Under the pieces are notes generated by a model. The model was not told where the DNA came from and did no database searches. It was given only the letters and a program-made list of their open reading frames with translations. The position numbers and the translations under genes are program-made. This document shows positions 56,988-64,000 of a stretch of 64,000 nt of DNA, piece after piece (positions within the stretch are counted from its first letter, which is position 1; the number at the start of each line of letters is the position of its first letter). Source of the DNA: Cellulomonas fimi. Its GTDB lineage: Bacteria > Actinomycetota > Actinomycetes > Actinomycetales > Cellulomonadaceae. The stretch spans positions 1-64,000 of the forward strand of contig NZ_JABCJJ010000011.1 of NCBI RefSeq assembly GCF_012952065.1, given 5' to 3'.

Positions 56988-57911
56988 TCACGACCGCGCG
57001 ACGAGGTCCAGCGCGAGGTCGAGGATCGGCGAGGAGTGCGTGAGCCCGCCGACCGACAGGTAGTCCACCCCCGTGGCCGCGACCTGCGCGGCGCGGTCGA
57101 GCGTGAGGTTGCCGGTCGCCTCGAGCTCGACCGGGCCGGTCTCGGCCTCCCGCGCCCGCACCGCCGCGACCACCTCGCGCAGCACGGGCACGGGCATGTT
57201 GTCGAGCAGCAGGAACCGCGCCCCGGCGTCGAGCGCCTCGAGCGCCTGCTCGCGGGTGTCGGCCTCGACCTGCACGACGACGTCCGGGAAGCGGGTGCGC
57301 ACCGCCGTCACCGCGGCGCTCACCGAGCCGGCGGCGACGACGTGGTTGTCCTTGACCATCGCGACGTCGTAGAGCCCCATGCGCTTGTTGGTGCCGCCGC
57401 CGCAGCGCACGGCGTACTTCTCGAGCGCGCGCAGGCCCGGGGTCGTCTTGCGCGTGTCGAGCACCTTCGCGCCGGAGCCGGCGAGCGCCTCGGCCCAGCG
57501 GCGCGTGTGCGTCGCGACCCCGGACGCCCGGCTCGCGAGGTTGAGGACCGTGCGCTCGGCCACGAGCAGCACCTGGACCCGGCCACGGACGACGGCGAGG
57601 ACGTCGCCGCGAGCCACGGCTGCGCCGTCGGGCACGTGGAGGTCGACCTCCGCCCGGGGCAGGCCGAGCCGGTCCGCGACCTGGTCGAGCACCTCGGCGA
57701 CCGCGACGAGGCCCGCGACCACGCCCGCCTGCCGCGCGACGAGGTGCGCCGCGCCGGTCTCGTCGGGCGAGACCGTGGCCTGCGTCGTGACGTCGCGCCC
57801 GGGCGCCGGCCCGAGGTCCTCGTCGAGGGCGCGGGCCACGACACCGGCGAGCCAGCCGTGGTCGAGCGGCTCGAGGGCGGGCGCGGGACGGGCGGCGGGG
57901 CGGACTGTCAC
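56988..57911 (-). CDS. nadC: Nicotinate-nucleotide pyrophosphorylase (carboxylating)
   Basis: The 307-residue enzyme has ALDEDLGPAPGRDVTTQATV, LNLASRASGVATHTRRWAEA, LDTRKTTPGLRALEKYAVRC, GGGTNKRMGLYDVAMVKDNH and VDYLSVGGLTHS. It makes nicotinate mononucleotide from quinolinate and PRPP in de novo NAD synthesis. GTG 57911 is leaderless with its own -10 box, fitting its separation from nadB by 3.9 kb. Confidence 0.95.
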   Translation of the reverse strand: MTVRPAARPAPALEPLDHGWLAGVVARALDEDLGPAPGRDVTTQATVSPDETGAAHLVARQAGVVAGLVAVAEVLDQVADRLGLPRAEVDLHVPDGAAVARGDVLAVVRGRVQVLLVAERTVLNLASRASGVATHTRRWAEALAGSGAKVLDTRKTTPGLRALEKYAVRCGGGTNKRMGLYDVAMVKDNHVVAAGSVSAAVTAVRTRFPDVVVQVEADTREQALEALDAGARFLLLDNMPVPVLREVVAAVRAREAETGPVELEATGNLTLDRAAQVAATGVDYLSVGGLTHSSPILDLALDLVARS

Positions 57912-57917
57912 GCGGTC

Positions 57918-57923
57918 ACGGTA
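57918..57923 (-). promoter_or_regulatory. -10 box TACCGT, leaderless start of nadC
   Basis: TACCGT is followed by 6 bases and GTG 57911 on the minus strand. Confidence 0.6.
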
Positions 57924-58020
57924 GCGGCGGGCAGGAGCACGCCTGACCTGCCGATGTCGAGCGCGTTGGTCACGAGCACCTCCCCTTCCCGCGCGCCTGC
58001 TCCGGCTGCCACCCTCGAGC

Positions 58021-59460
58021 ATGGTTCCCGACGACGCCCCGCCCGCACCGGCAGCGCCCCGTCCGCGTGGCGGGCCGCTCGACACCGACGCACTCCTGCG
58101 CGAGGCGGCGGACGCCGCGCTCGCGTACGCGGCCTCGGTCGACGGCCGGCGCGTCGCTCCGGACGCCGACGCGGTCGCCGCGCTCACGGCGTTCGACGCG
58201 CCCCTCTCCGACGCGGGTACCGACGCGGCGGACACGCTGCGGCTGCTGCGCGACGTCGGCGGCCCCGCGACGGTCGCGAGCACCGGGCCGCGGTACTTCG
58301 GCTTCGTCACGGGCGGAACCCAGCCGGCCGCCCTCGGAGCCGCCTGGCTCGCGGCGGCCTGGGACCAGAACGCCGCGCTCCCCGTCATGTCTCCCGTGGC
58401 GGCACGTCTGCACGACGTCGTGCGTGGGTGGCTCGTCGACCTGCTGGGGATGCCGGACGGCACCGCCGTCGCGTTCGTCACCGGCGCCACCGTCGCCAAC
58501 GCGACCGGGCTGGCCGCCGCGCGCGACGCGCTGCTCGCCCGGGCGGGGTGGGACGCCCAGGCGGACGGGCTCTTCGGCGCGCCCGCGATCGACGTCGTCG
58601 TCGGGGAGCGTGCGCACTCGACGCTGTCGAAGTCGCTCGGCCTCGTGGGGCTCGGCCGCTCGCGCGTGACTGTCGTCCCCGCGGACGACCAGGGTCGGAT
58701 GCGCGCGGAGCTGCTGCCCGAGCTGCTCCCCGAGCGGGCCGGGCCCGGGCCGGTGCTGGTCTGCGCGCAGGCCGGCGAGGTCAACACGGGCGCCTTCGAC
58801 CCGTTCGACCGGCTCGCGGACTGGGTCGCCGCGCGCGGCGGCTGGCTCCACGTCGACGGCGCCTTCGGGCTCTGGGCGATGGCCGACCCGACCCGACGGG
58901 ACCTGGTGCGCGGCCTCGAGCGCGCCGACTCGTGGGCGACCGACGCGCACAAGTGGCTCAACGTGACCTACGACAGCGGGATCGCGTTCGTCCGCGAGCC
59001 GGCCGACCTGCGCCGCACGTTCGCCGCCGTGGCCGGCTACCTGCCGTCCGACGTCGGCTTCGAGGCCATGCACCACACGCCGCAGTCGTCGCAGCGGGCA
59101 CGCCAGGTCGAGGTGTGGTCGGTGCTGCGGACGCTCGGCCGGCGCGGGATCGCGGACCTGGTCCAGCGCGCGTGCGACGCAGCGGTGCTGATCGCCGACC
59201 GGCTGCGGGCGGGGGGCCTCGAGGTCCTCAACGACGTGGTGCTCAACCAGGTCCTCGTGCGGTGCGACGACGGCCCGACGACGCAGGCGCTCGTCGCCGC
59301 GGTCCAGGCGGACGGCCGGATCTGGGTCGGCCCGACGTCGTGGGACGGCGCGGCGGCCATGCGCATCAGCGTCTCGTCGTGGAAGACCGACCTCGACGAC
59401 GCCGCGTTCGCCGCCGAGGTGATCCTCGGCTGCGCGAACCGGGTCCGCGCGACGAGGTGA
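58021..59460 (+). CDS. PLP-dependent group II decarboxylase-like protein
   Basis: The 479-residue protein matches the PLP-dependent group II (aromatic amino acid / glutamate-type) decarboxylases. Visible motifs are TGPRYFGFVTGGTQPAALGA, FVTGATVANATGLAAARDAL, WLHVDGAFGLWA and the Schiff-base Lys in ATDAHKWLNVTYDSG. It probably decarboxylates an L-amino acid; the substrate cannot be read from sequence. It is divergent from nadC and the first gene of the plus-strand block between nadC and nadB. No strong ribosome binding site precedes ATG 58021. Confidence 0.85.
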   Translation: MVPDDAPPAPAAPRPRGGPLDTDALLREAADAALAYAASVDGRRVAPDADAVAALTAFDAPLSDAGTDAADTLRLLRDVGGPATVASTGPRYFGFVTGGTQPAALGAAWLAAAWDQNAALPVMSPVAARLHDVVRGWLVDLLGMPDGTAVAFVTGATVANATGLAAARDALLARAGWDAQADGLFGAPAIDVVVGERAHSTLSKSLGLVGLGRSRVTVVPADDQGRMRAELLPELLPERAGPGPVLVCAQAGEVNTGAFDPFDRLADWVAARGGWLHVDGAFGLWAMADPTRRDLVRGLERADSWATDAHKWLNVTYDSGIAFVREPADLRRTFAAVAGYLPSDVGFEAMHHTPQSSQRARQVEVWSVLRTLGRRGIADLVQRACDAAVLIADRLRAGGLEVLNDVVLNQVLVRCDDGPTTQALVAAVQADGRIWVGPTSWDGAAAMRISVSSWKTDLDDAAFAAEVILGCANRVRATR

Positions 59461-59477
59461 ACCCTGCGACACACTGG

Positions 59478-59528
59478 CCGCAGTGACGGACCGGCCGCAG
59501 TGACGGACCGGCCGCGGTGACGGACCGG
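59478..59528. repeat. 17-bp tandem repeat, three copies
   Basis: CCGCAGTGACGGACCGG occurs three times in a row (59478-59494, 59495-59511, 59512-59528); the third copy has one change. It lies between the decarboxylase and the MFS gene. Confidence 0.85.
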
Positions 59529-59644
59529 CGGCGAAGGCGAGACCGGTGTCCCGCAGCCTGGGTCGCCGCCGTCGTGCTCCGATGCCACAGTGGTCGGGAA
59601 GCTCTGCCGATGATCGCGGACGGTGGGTACCGGAGGGCAGCATC

Positions 59645-60988
59645 ATGGACCGCGCCGGGCATGCGCGGGCCGACGACGACGCGGGGGCGGTCGACCCGAC
59701 GACGCCCGGCTCCGAGCACCTCCCCGAGGCCCGCGACCGCGAGGAGGCGCCGCGTGCCCGGCCCTGGCGCGGCCGGATCCTCTTCTTCGTCGGACTCATG
59801 CTGCTGGCGCTGTCCCTCCGTCACGCCGTCACGGGAGTCGCGCCCCTGCTGACCCGCATCGAGCAGGAGATCGGTCTCGACACGTTCGGCGCCACGATCC
59901 TGGGGATGCTGCCGACGATCGCGTTCGGTCTGGCGGGGTTCGTCGCGCCGGGGTTCGTCCGTCGCTACGGTCCTACGCGGGTCGCCGTCGTCGCGATGCT
60001 CGTGGGTGCCGCCGGCACCGTGGTGCGTGTGCTGGGGAACTCCGACCTGGCGTTCCTGGCCTTCGGGTTCGTCGCGCTCTTCGCGATGGGTGTGGGCAAC
60101 GTCGTGGGCCCACCGCTGGTCAAGCAGTGGTTCGGTGACCGGCAGGCCACGGCGATGTCCGTGCTGACGCTGCTCACCCAGGCAGGGGCGACCATCCCTG
60201 CACTGCTCGCGGTCCCCGTCGCGAACAGCCTGGGGTGGCGCTTCTCGGTCGGTTCCTGGGGCGGGCTCATGGTGCTCGCCGCGCTGCCCTGGATCGCCGC
60301 TGCGGTGCAGGAGCGCAACCGCGCCGCCGACCCCGCTGCCGCCGCGACACAGGAGTCGCCGAAGGTCGGCATACGGACGCTGCTGACCAATCCGACGTCC
60401 CTCGGCGGGGCGATCTTCTACAGCATGGCCGCGCTCAACACGTACGCGATGCTCGCCTGGATGCCCGTGATGTTCCAGGACCTCGGCGCCACCGAGGCGC
60501 AGGCCGCGGGCACGTACTCGATCTTCACGTTCCTGACCCTGCCCATGGCACTGGTCACCCCGATCATCACGTCCCGGCTGCGCAGGCCGTTCGTGATCGG
60601 CCTGCTGTTCCCTGTCGTCCTGGCCGTCGGGTACCTGGGGATCATCGCCGCGCCTTCGGCGGGGGTCCTGTGGGCGTTCGTCCTGGGCGTCTCGGGCGGC
60701 GCGTTCCCGTTCGCCATGGTCATGTTCAACCTCCGCACCCGGACGCCGGAGGGCTCCGCGGTCGTCACCGGCTTCAGCCTCGGCGTCGGTTACGCCGTCG
60801 GAACCGTCGGCCCGTTCCTCGGTGGGCTGCTCTCGAGCGCCACCGGCGGATGGACCGTCCCCCTCCTCGTCTTCGTCGCCTCCGCGGCCGTCATGGTCGT
60901 GGGCGCGTGGCTGCTCACCCGCGACCGCCTCTTCGAGGACGGCGCGACCTTGCCCAACGACCGGACCACCGAAGGAGAAGCATCGTGA
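59645..60988 (+). CDS. Major facilitator superfamily transporter
   Basis: The 447-residue protein has a charged N-terminal leader (1-40) and twelve predicted transmembrane helices starting LFFVGLMLLALSLRHAVTG. GFVRRYGPTRVAVVAMLVGA is the loop 2-3 region. It resembles the CynX/NimT-type MFS group (small anion or nitroimidazole-type exporters). GGAGGG precedes ATG 59645; the reading from 59546 adds a poor leader. Its stop overlaps the SDR gene. Confidence 0.87.
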   Translation: MDRAGHARADDDAGAVDPTTPGSEHLPEARDREEAPRARPWRGRILFFVGLMLLALSLRHAVTGVAPLLTRIEQEIGLDTFGATILGMLPTIAFGLAGFVAPGFVRRYGPTRVAVVAMLVGAAGTVVRVLGNSDLAFLAFGFVALFAMGVGNVVGPPLVKQWFGDRQATAMSVLTLLTQAGATIPALLAVPVANSLGWRFSVGSWGGLMVLAALPWIAAAVQERNRAADPAAAATQESPKVGIRTLLTNPTSLGGAIFYSMAALNTYAMLAWMPVMFQDLGATEAQAAGTYSIFTFLTLPMALVTPIITSRLRRPFVIGLLFPVVLAVGYLGIIAAPSAGVLWAFVLGVSGGAFPFAMVMFNLRTRTPEGSAVVTGFSLGVGYAVGTVGPFLGGLLSSATGGWTVPLLVFVASAAVMVVGAWLLTRDRLFEDGATLPNDRTTEGEAS

Positions 60989-61746
60989 CCCAGCATGTCC
61001 TGATCACAGCCGGTGCAGGCGGCATCGGCCGCGCCATCGCCCAGGCCTTCGTGGCCGACGGCGCCCGCGTGCACGTCGCGGACATCGCCGACGACGCCGT
61101 CGCGGAGGTGGTCGCGAGCTCCGACTCCGTCACCGGGTCCGTGACGGACGTGAGTGACGAGGGCGCCGTCGACCGCCTCTTCGAGGACGTCCGCCGCGAC
61201 CTCGGCGGGCTCGACGTGCTCGTCAACAACGCCGGGATCGGAGGGCCGACCACGCCCGCTCATGAGCTTCCCTTCGAGGACTGGCGCGCCGTCGTCGACG
61301 TCAACCTGCACGGCACCTTCCTCGTCACCCAGCGCGCCATCCCGCTGCTCAAGGAGTCCGACGCCGGCTCGATCATCACCATGTCGTCCCTCGCGGGCCG
61401 GTTCGGGTACCCGAACCGCATCGCGTACGCGGCGACCAAGTGGGCCCTGGTCGGCTTCGCCAAGACCCTCGCGATGGAGCTGGGCGAGTTCGGCATCACG
61501 TCGAACACGATCCACCCCGGCGCGGTGGCCGGGGACCGCATCGACCGCGTCCTCGCCGGCCGCGCCGAGGCGACCGGGCGGCCGCTCGACGACGTCAGGA
61601 CCGAAGCCCTCGGGAACCAGTCGATCAAGCAGTTCATCGACGCCGCGGACATCGCCGCCCTGGTGCTGTTCCTCACCGGCCCCCACGGCCGGACCATCAG
61701 CGGCCAGATGCTCCCCATGGACGGCGACTCCAAGTCCACGCAGTAG
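60985..61746 (+). CDS. Short-chain dehydrogenase/reductase
   Basis: The 253-residue SDR has the nucleotide motif LITAGAGGIGRAIAQAF, NNAGIGG, catalytic Ser in TMSSLAGRFG, and YAATK (Tyr and Lys). It closes with ISGQMLPMDGDSKSTQ. The substrate is unknown; it is coupled to the MFS gene through GTGA, so the pair may import and oxidise or reduce one compound. Confidence 0.9.
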   Translation: MTQHVLITAGAGGIGRAIAQAFVADGARVHVADIADDAVAEVVASSDSVTGSVTDVSDEGAVDRLFEDVRRDLGGLDVLVNNAGIGGPTTPAHELPFEDWRAVVDVNLHGTFLVTQRAIPLLKESDAGSIITMSSLAGRFGYPNRIAYAATKWALVGFAKTLAMELGEFGITSNTIHPGAVAGDRIDRVLAGRAEATGRPLDDVRTEALGNQSIKQFIDAADIAALVLFLTGPHGRTISGQMLPMDGDSKSTQ

Positions 61747-61805
61747 CCGTCCGGCAGCTGGTCGTCCCCGATCCGACCCCGGCGGGGGACGAGGCGCTCG
61801 ACAGG

Positions 61806-63491
61806 TCAGCCGAGCGGCGCGCGCTCCGTCCTGAGCCCGCCGTCCGCCGTGAGGGACGACTCGAGCCGCACCCGCCACGCCTCGTCGGGCACCGGGAAGT
61901 CCGCCCGGAAGTGCCCGCCGCGGCTCTCGGTCCGGAGCAGGGCGGTCGCCGTGAGCACGGTCGCGGCCTGGTGGAGGTTCGTCGTCTCCCACTCCGCGGA
62001 CTGCGGCGCGGCGACCACGCCGGCCGCCCGGTGCGCGTCCGTCCGCACCGCGGCGAGCTCGACCTGTGCGGTGGCCAGTCCCTCCGCGGTCCGCACGACG
62101 CCCGGCCCCGACGACGCCGCCCGCTGGATCCGTGAGCGTGCGGCCGCCGCGACGAGCGCATCACCGCCGGGCCGCTCGACCGGGTCGCGGTGCGGCAGCT
62201 CGCCTGTGGCGACGCGCGACGCGATGTCGCGCGCCGCGCGCTGCGCGAACACGAGGCCCTCGACGAGCGAGTTCGACGCCAGCCGGTTGGCGCCGTGCAC
62301 CCCCGTGCACGCCACCTCGCCCGCTGCGTACAGCCCGCTCAGCGTCGAGCGACCGGACAGGTCCGTCACGACGCCGCCCGAGTGGTAGTGCTGCGCCGGC
62401 GCCACGGGCACGACGTCGGTCGTGAGGTCGATGCCGTGCTCGAGGAGCCGGTCGTGGATCGTGGGGAACCGCGCCCGCAGGAAGTCGGCACCGAGGTGGC
62501 GGGCGTCGAGGAGCACGTGGTCGGCCCCTGTCTGCGCCATCCGCCCGACGATCGCGTGCGCCACCACGTCGCGCGGCGCGAGCTCCGCCATCGGGTGCAC
62601 CCCCGGCATGAACCGCACGCCGTCGGTGTCGAGCAGGTACGCGCCCTCGCCCCGCACCGCCTCGGAGACGAGCGTGAGCTGGCCCAGCACGCCCGACCCG
62701 AGCCACAGCACCGTGGGGTGGAACTGGACGAACTCGACGTCCCCCACGCGGGCCCCGGCGCGCAGCGCGGCCGCGATCCCGTCGGCCGTGGCCTGGACCG
62801 GGTTGGTCGACGACCGGAACACCTGCCCGATGCCGCCCGTGGCCAGCACGACCGCGCGCCCCAGCGCCGCGCCGACCCCGTCGCGCGACCCCTCGCCGAT
62901 CACGTGGAGCGTCACCCCGCACGCCGCACCCGGACGCCCGTCGGGACCCGGGGCGCTCGTGAGGACGTCGAGCACCAGCGCGTGCTCGATGACCTCGATG
63001 CCCGGGTCGGTGCGCACGGCCTCGAGCTGCGCGACGAGGGCGCGCGAGATCTCGGCGCCCGTCGCGTCGCCACCCGCGTGCACGATGCGGTCGGCGTGGT
63101 GCCCGCCCTCGCGGGTCAGCGCGAGGTCGCCCGCGGCGTCGAGATCGAAGACGGCGCCCCGGGTGACCAGCTCCCGCACGCGCGCCGGACCCTCGGTGAC
63201 CAGCACCTCGACCGCCCGCGGGTCGCACAGCCCGGCACCCGCGACGAGCGTGTCCGCCAGGTGCGCGGCCGGCGAGTCCTCGGGGTGGAGCGCGGCCGCG
63301 ACGCCGCCCTGCGCCCACACGGTCGAGCCGGACGCGAGCGCGCCCTTGGTCACGAGCAGCACGCGCGGGACGCGGTTCCGCAGCTCGAGCGCCGCGCTGA
63401 GCCCCGCGATCCCCGAGCCGACGACGACGACGTCGGCCTCGGTCGTCCACCCCGGCGCCGGGGCCGCGAGCCGTCGTGCGAGGCGGGTCAC
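61806..63491 (-). CDS. nadB: L-aspartate oxidase
   Basis: The 561-residue FAD enzyme has the dinucleotide motif [34 protein letters not shown], and [20 protein letters not shown]. It oxidises L-aspartate to iminoaspartate for quinolinate synthesis. GTG 63491 overlaps the panD stop. It is third in a panC-panD-nadB run; its partner nadC lies 3.9 kb away and nadA is not in the window. Confidence 0.95.
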   Translation of the reverse strand: MTRLARRLAAPAPGWTTEADVVVVGSGIAGLSAALELRNRVPRVLLVTKGALASGSTVWAQGGVAAALHPEDSPAAHLADTLVAGAGLCDPRAVEVLVTEGPARVRELVTRGAVFDLDAAGDLALTREGGHHADRIVHAGGDATGAEISRALVAQLEAVRTDPGIEVIEHALVLDVLTSAPGPDGRPGAACGVTLHVIGEGSRDGVGAALGRAVVLATGGIGQVFRSSTNPVQATADGIAAALRAGARVGDVEFVQFHPTVLWLGSGVLGQLTLVSEAVRGEGAYLLDTDGVRFMPGVHPMAELAPRDVVAHAIVGRMAQTGADHVLLDARHLGADFLRARFPTIHDRLLEHGIDLTTDVVPVAPAQHYHSGGVVTDLSGRSTLSGLYAAGEVACTGVHGANRLASNSLVEGLVFAQRAARDIASRVATGELPHRDPVERPGGDALVAAAARSRIQRAASSGPGVVRTAEGLATAQVELAAVRTDAHRAAGVVAAPQSAEWETTNLHQAATVLTATALLRTESRGGHFRADFPVPDEAWRVRLESSLTADGGLRTERAPLG

Positions 63492-63940
63492 CGCCGGGAC
63501 CCGTGGAGGGGCAGCCCGCTCGGGCGCAGGCCGCCGTGCAGGTCCGCGGCGGCGTCGGGCACCTGACCGGGATCGTCCGAGAGCTCGACGACCCGGTTCT
63601 GCTCGTCGACGAACACCACGCTCGGCGCGTAGGTGCGGGCCTCGGCGTCGTCCATCGACCCGTAGGCGATGAGGATGACGACGTCGCCGGGGTGCACGAG
63701 GTGCGCGGCCGCGCCGTTGATGCAGATCTGGCCGGAGCCGGGCTCGCCCGCGATCACGTAGGTCGTGAGCCGGGCGCCGTTCGTCACGTCGACGACGTCG
63801 ACCTGCTCGCCCGGGAGCAGGTCCGCGGCGGCGAGCAGCGTGGAGTCGACGGTCACCGAGCCGACGTAGTGCAGGTCGGCCTGCGTCACGGTCGCCCGGT
63901 GGATCTTCGACGTCATCATGGTGCGACGTCGCGAGGTCAT
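63488..63940 (-). CDS. panD: Aspartate 1-decarboxylase
   Basis: The 150-residue proenzyme has the self-cleavage site Gly27-Ser28 in [15 protein letters not shown], which yields the pyruvoyl cofactor, and [20 protein letters not shown] with [20 protein letters not shown]. It makes beta-alanine for pantothenate. ATG 63940 overlaps the panC stop; a second ATG pair seven codons on ([13 protein letters not shown]) is an alternative start. Confidence 0.95.
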   Translation of the reverse strand: MTSRRRTMMTSKIHRATVTQADLHYVGSVTVDSTLLAAADLLPGEQVDVVDVTNGARLTTYVIAGEPGSGQICINGAAAHLVHPGDVVILIAYGSMDDAEARTYAPSVVFVDEQNRVVELSDDPGQVPDAAADLHGGLRPSGLPLHGSRR

Positions 63941-64000
63941 CGGGTCGCCTCCCCGCCGAGGGTGAGCGGCACGTTGTCGATGAGGCGGGTGGCGCCGACC
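63937..64000 (-). CDS. panC: Pantothenate synthetase, C-terminal end only
   Basis: Only the last 21 codons are in the window. They read [20 protein letters not shown]-stop, the typical PanC C-terminus, and the stop overlaps panD in an ATGA. The start lies outside. Confidence 0.75.
   Translation of the reverse strand, partial: VGATRLIDNVPLTLGGEATR

Noticed and set aside
55074-59486. A 1470-residue plus-strand frame across lysS, nadC and the decarboxylase
   Set aside because: Its composition is typical of a noncoding frame in GC-rich DNA and it overlaps three clearly coding genes in other frames.

Overview
The window is high-GC actinobacterial DNA, most likely from a Cellulomonas-like member of the Micrococcales. 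Evidence for this is mshA (mycothiol synthesis), lsr2, carD, the XPB-type helicase pair, the DUF3263 / LytR-C-terminal pair, a groEL with CIRCE operators, a SAM-IV-type riboswitch, GTG starts coupled by 4-base GTGA/ATGA overlaps, and many apparently leaderless genes with a -10 box 6-7 bases before the start codon. It reads as ordinary chromosome. No integrase, transposase, prophage or CRISPR array was seen.

Layout. 1-9317: a cspB / DUF3027 / sacsin-like operon on the minus strand, a frameshifted YhcG-type nuclease gene, then the helicase-associated protein and XPB helicase pair. 9263-17430: an amidotransferase, a TPM-domain / PspA envelope-stress pair, a two-component system, an HD-domain protein, an orphan WXG100 protein and a DUF4031 protein. 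17593-23670: groEL with two CIRCE boxes, a GH15 enzyme, a LytR-C protein, DUF3263, uracil-DNA glycosylase and an SGNH hydrolase. 23675-28351: a compact export locus with a SipW-type signal peptidase, three small exported proteins that look like paralogues, and a divergent NarL-type two-component pair. 28377-29500: two small unknown genes beside tRNA-Thr(TGT). 29662-36328: a Ser/Thr kinase, otsA-otsB trehalose synthesis, an MsiK/UgpC-type ATPase and DUF4032. 36831-38186: a SAM-IV-like riboswitch in front of two flavin reductases. 38229-44280: rlmB, cysS, a TetR/oxidoreductase divergent pair, ispF, ispD and carD. 44509-52055: a lipoprotein, then a full phosphate module (pstSCAB, regX3-senX3, phoU) with two PHO-box-like repeats. 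52214-64000: gpm, mshA, lsr2, a small membrane protein, lysS, nadC, a plus-strand block (PLP decarboxylase, MFS transporter, SDR) lying between nadC and nadB, then nadB, panD and the end of panC.

How the parts work together. The phosphate block is self-contained: the transporter, its two-component regulator and PhoU share one locus, and PHO-box-like repeats sit in front of both pstS and phoU. The SipW locus is the best candidate for an under-described system: a dedicated Ser/His signal peptidase is embedded among three proteins that share a Cys-(27-33)-Cys core, next to its own two-component system. Long, nearly perfect palindromes recur in intergenic regions, two of them nearly identical, and may be a dispersed terminator-like repeat family of this genome.
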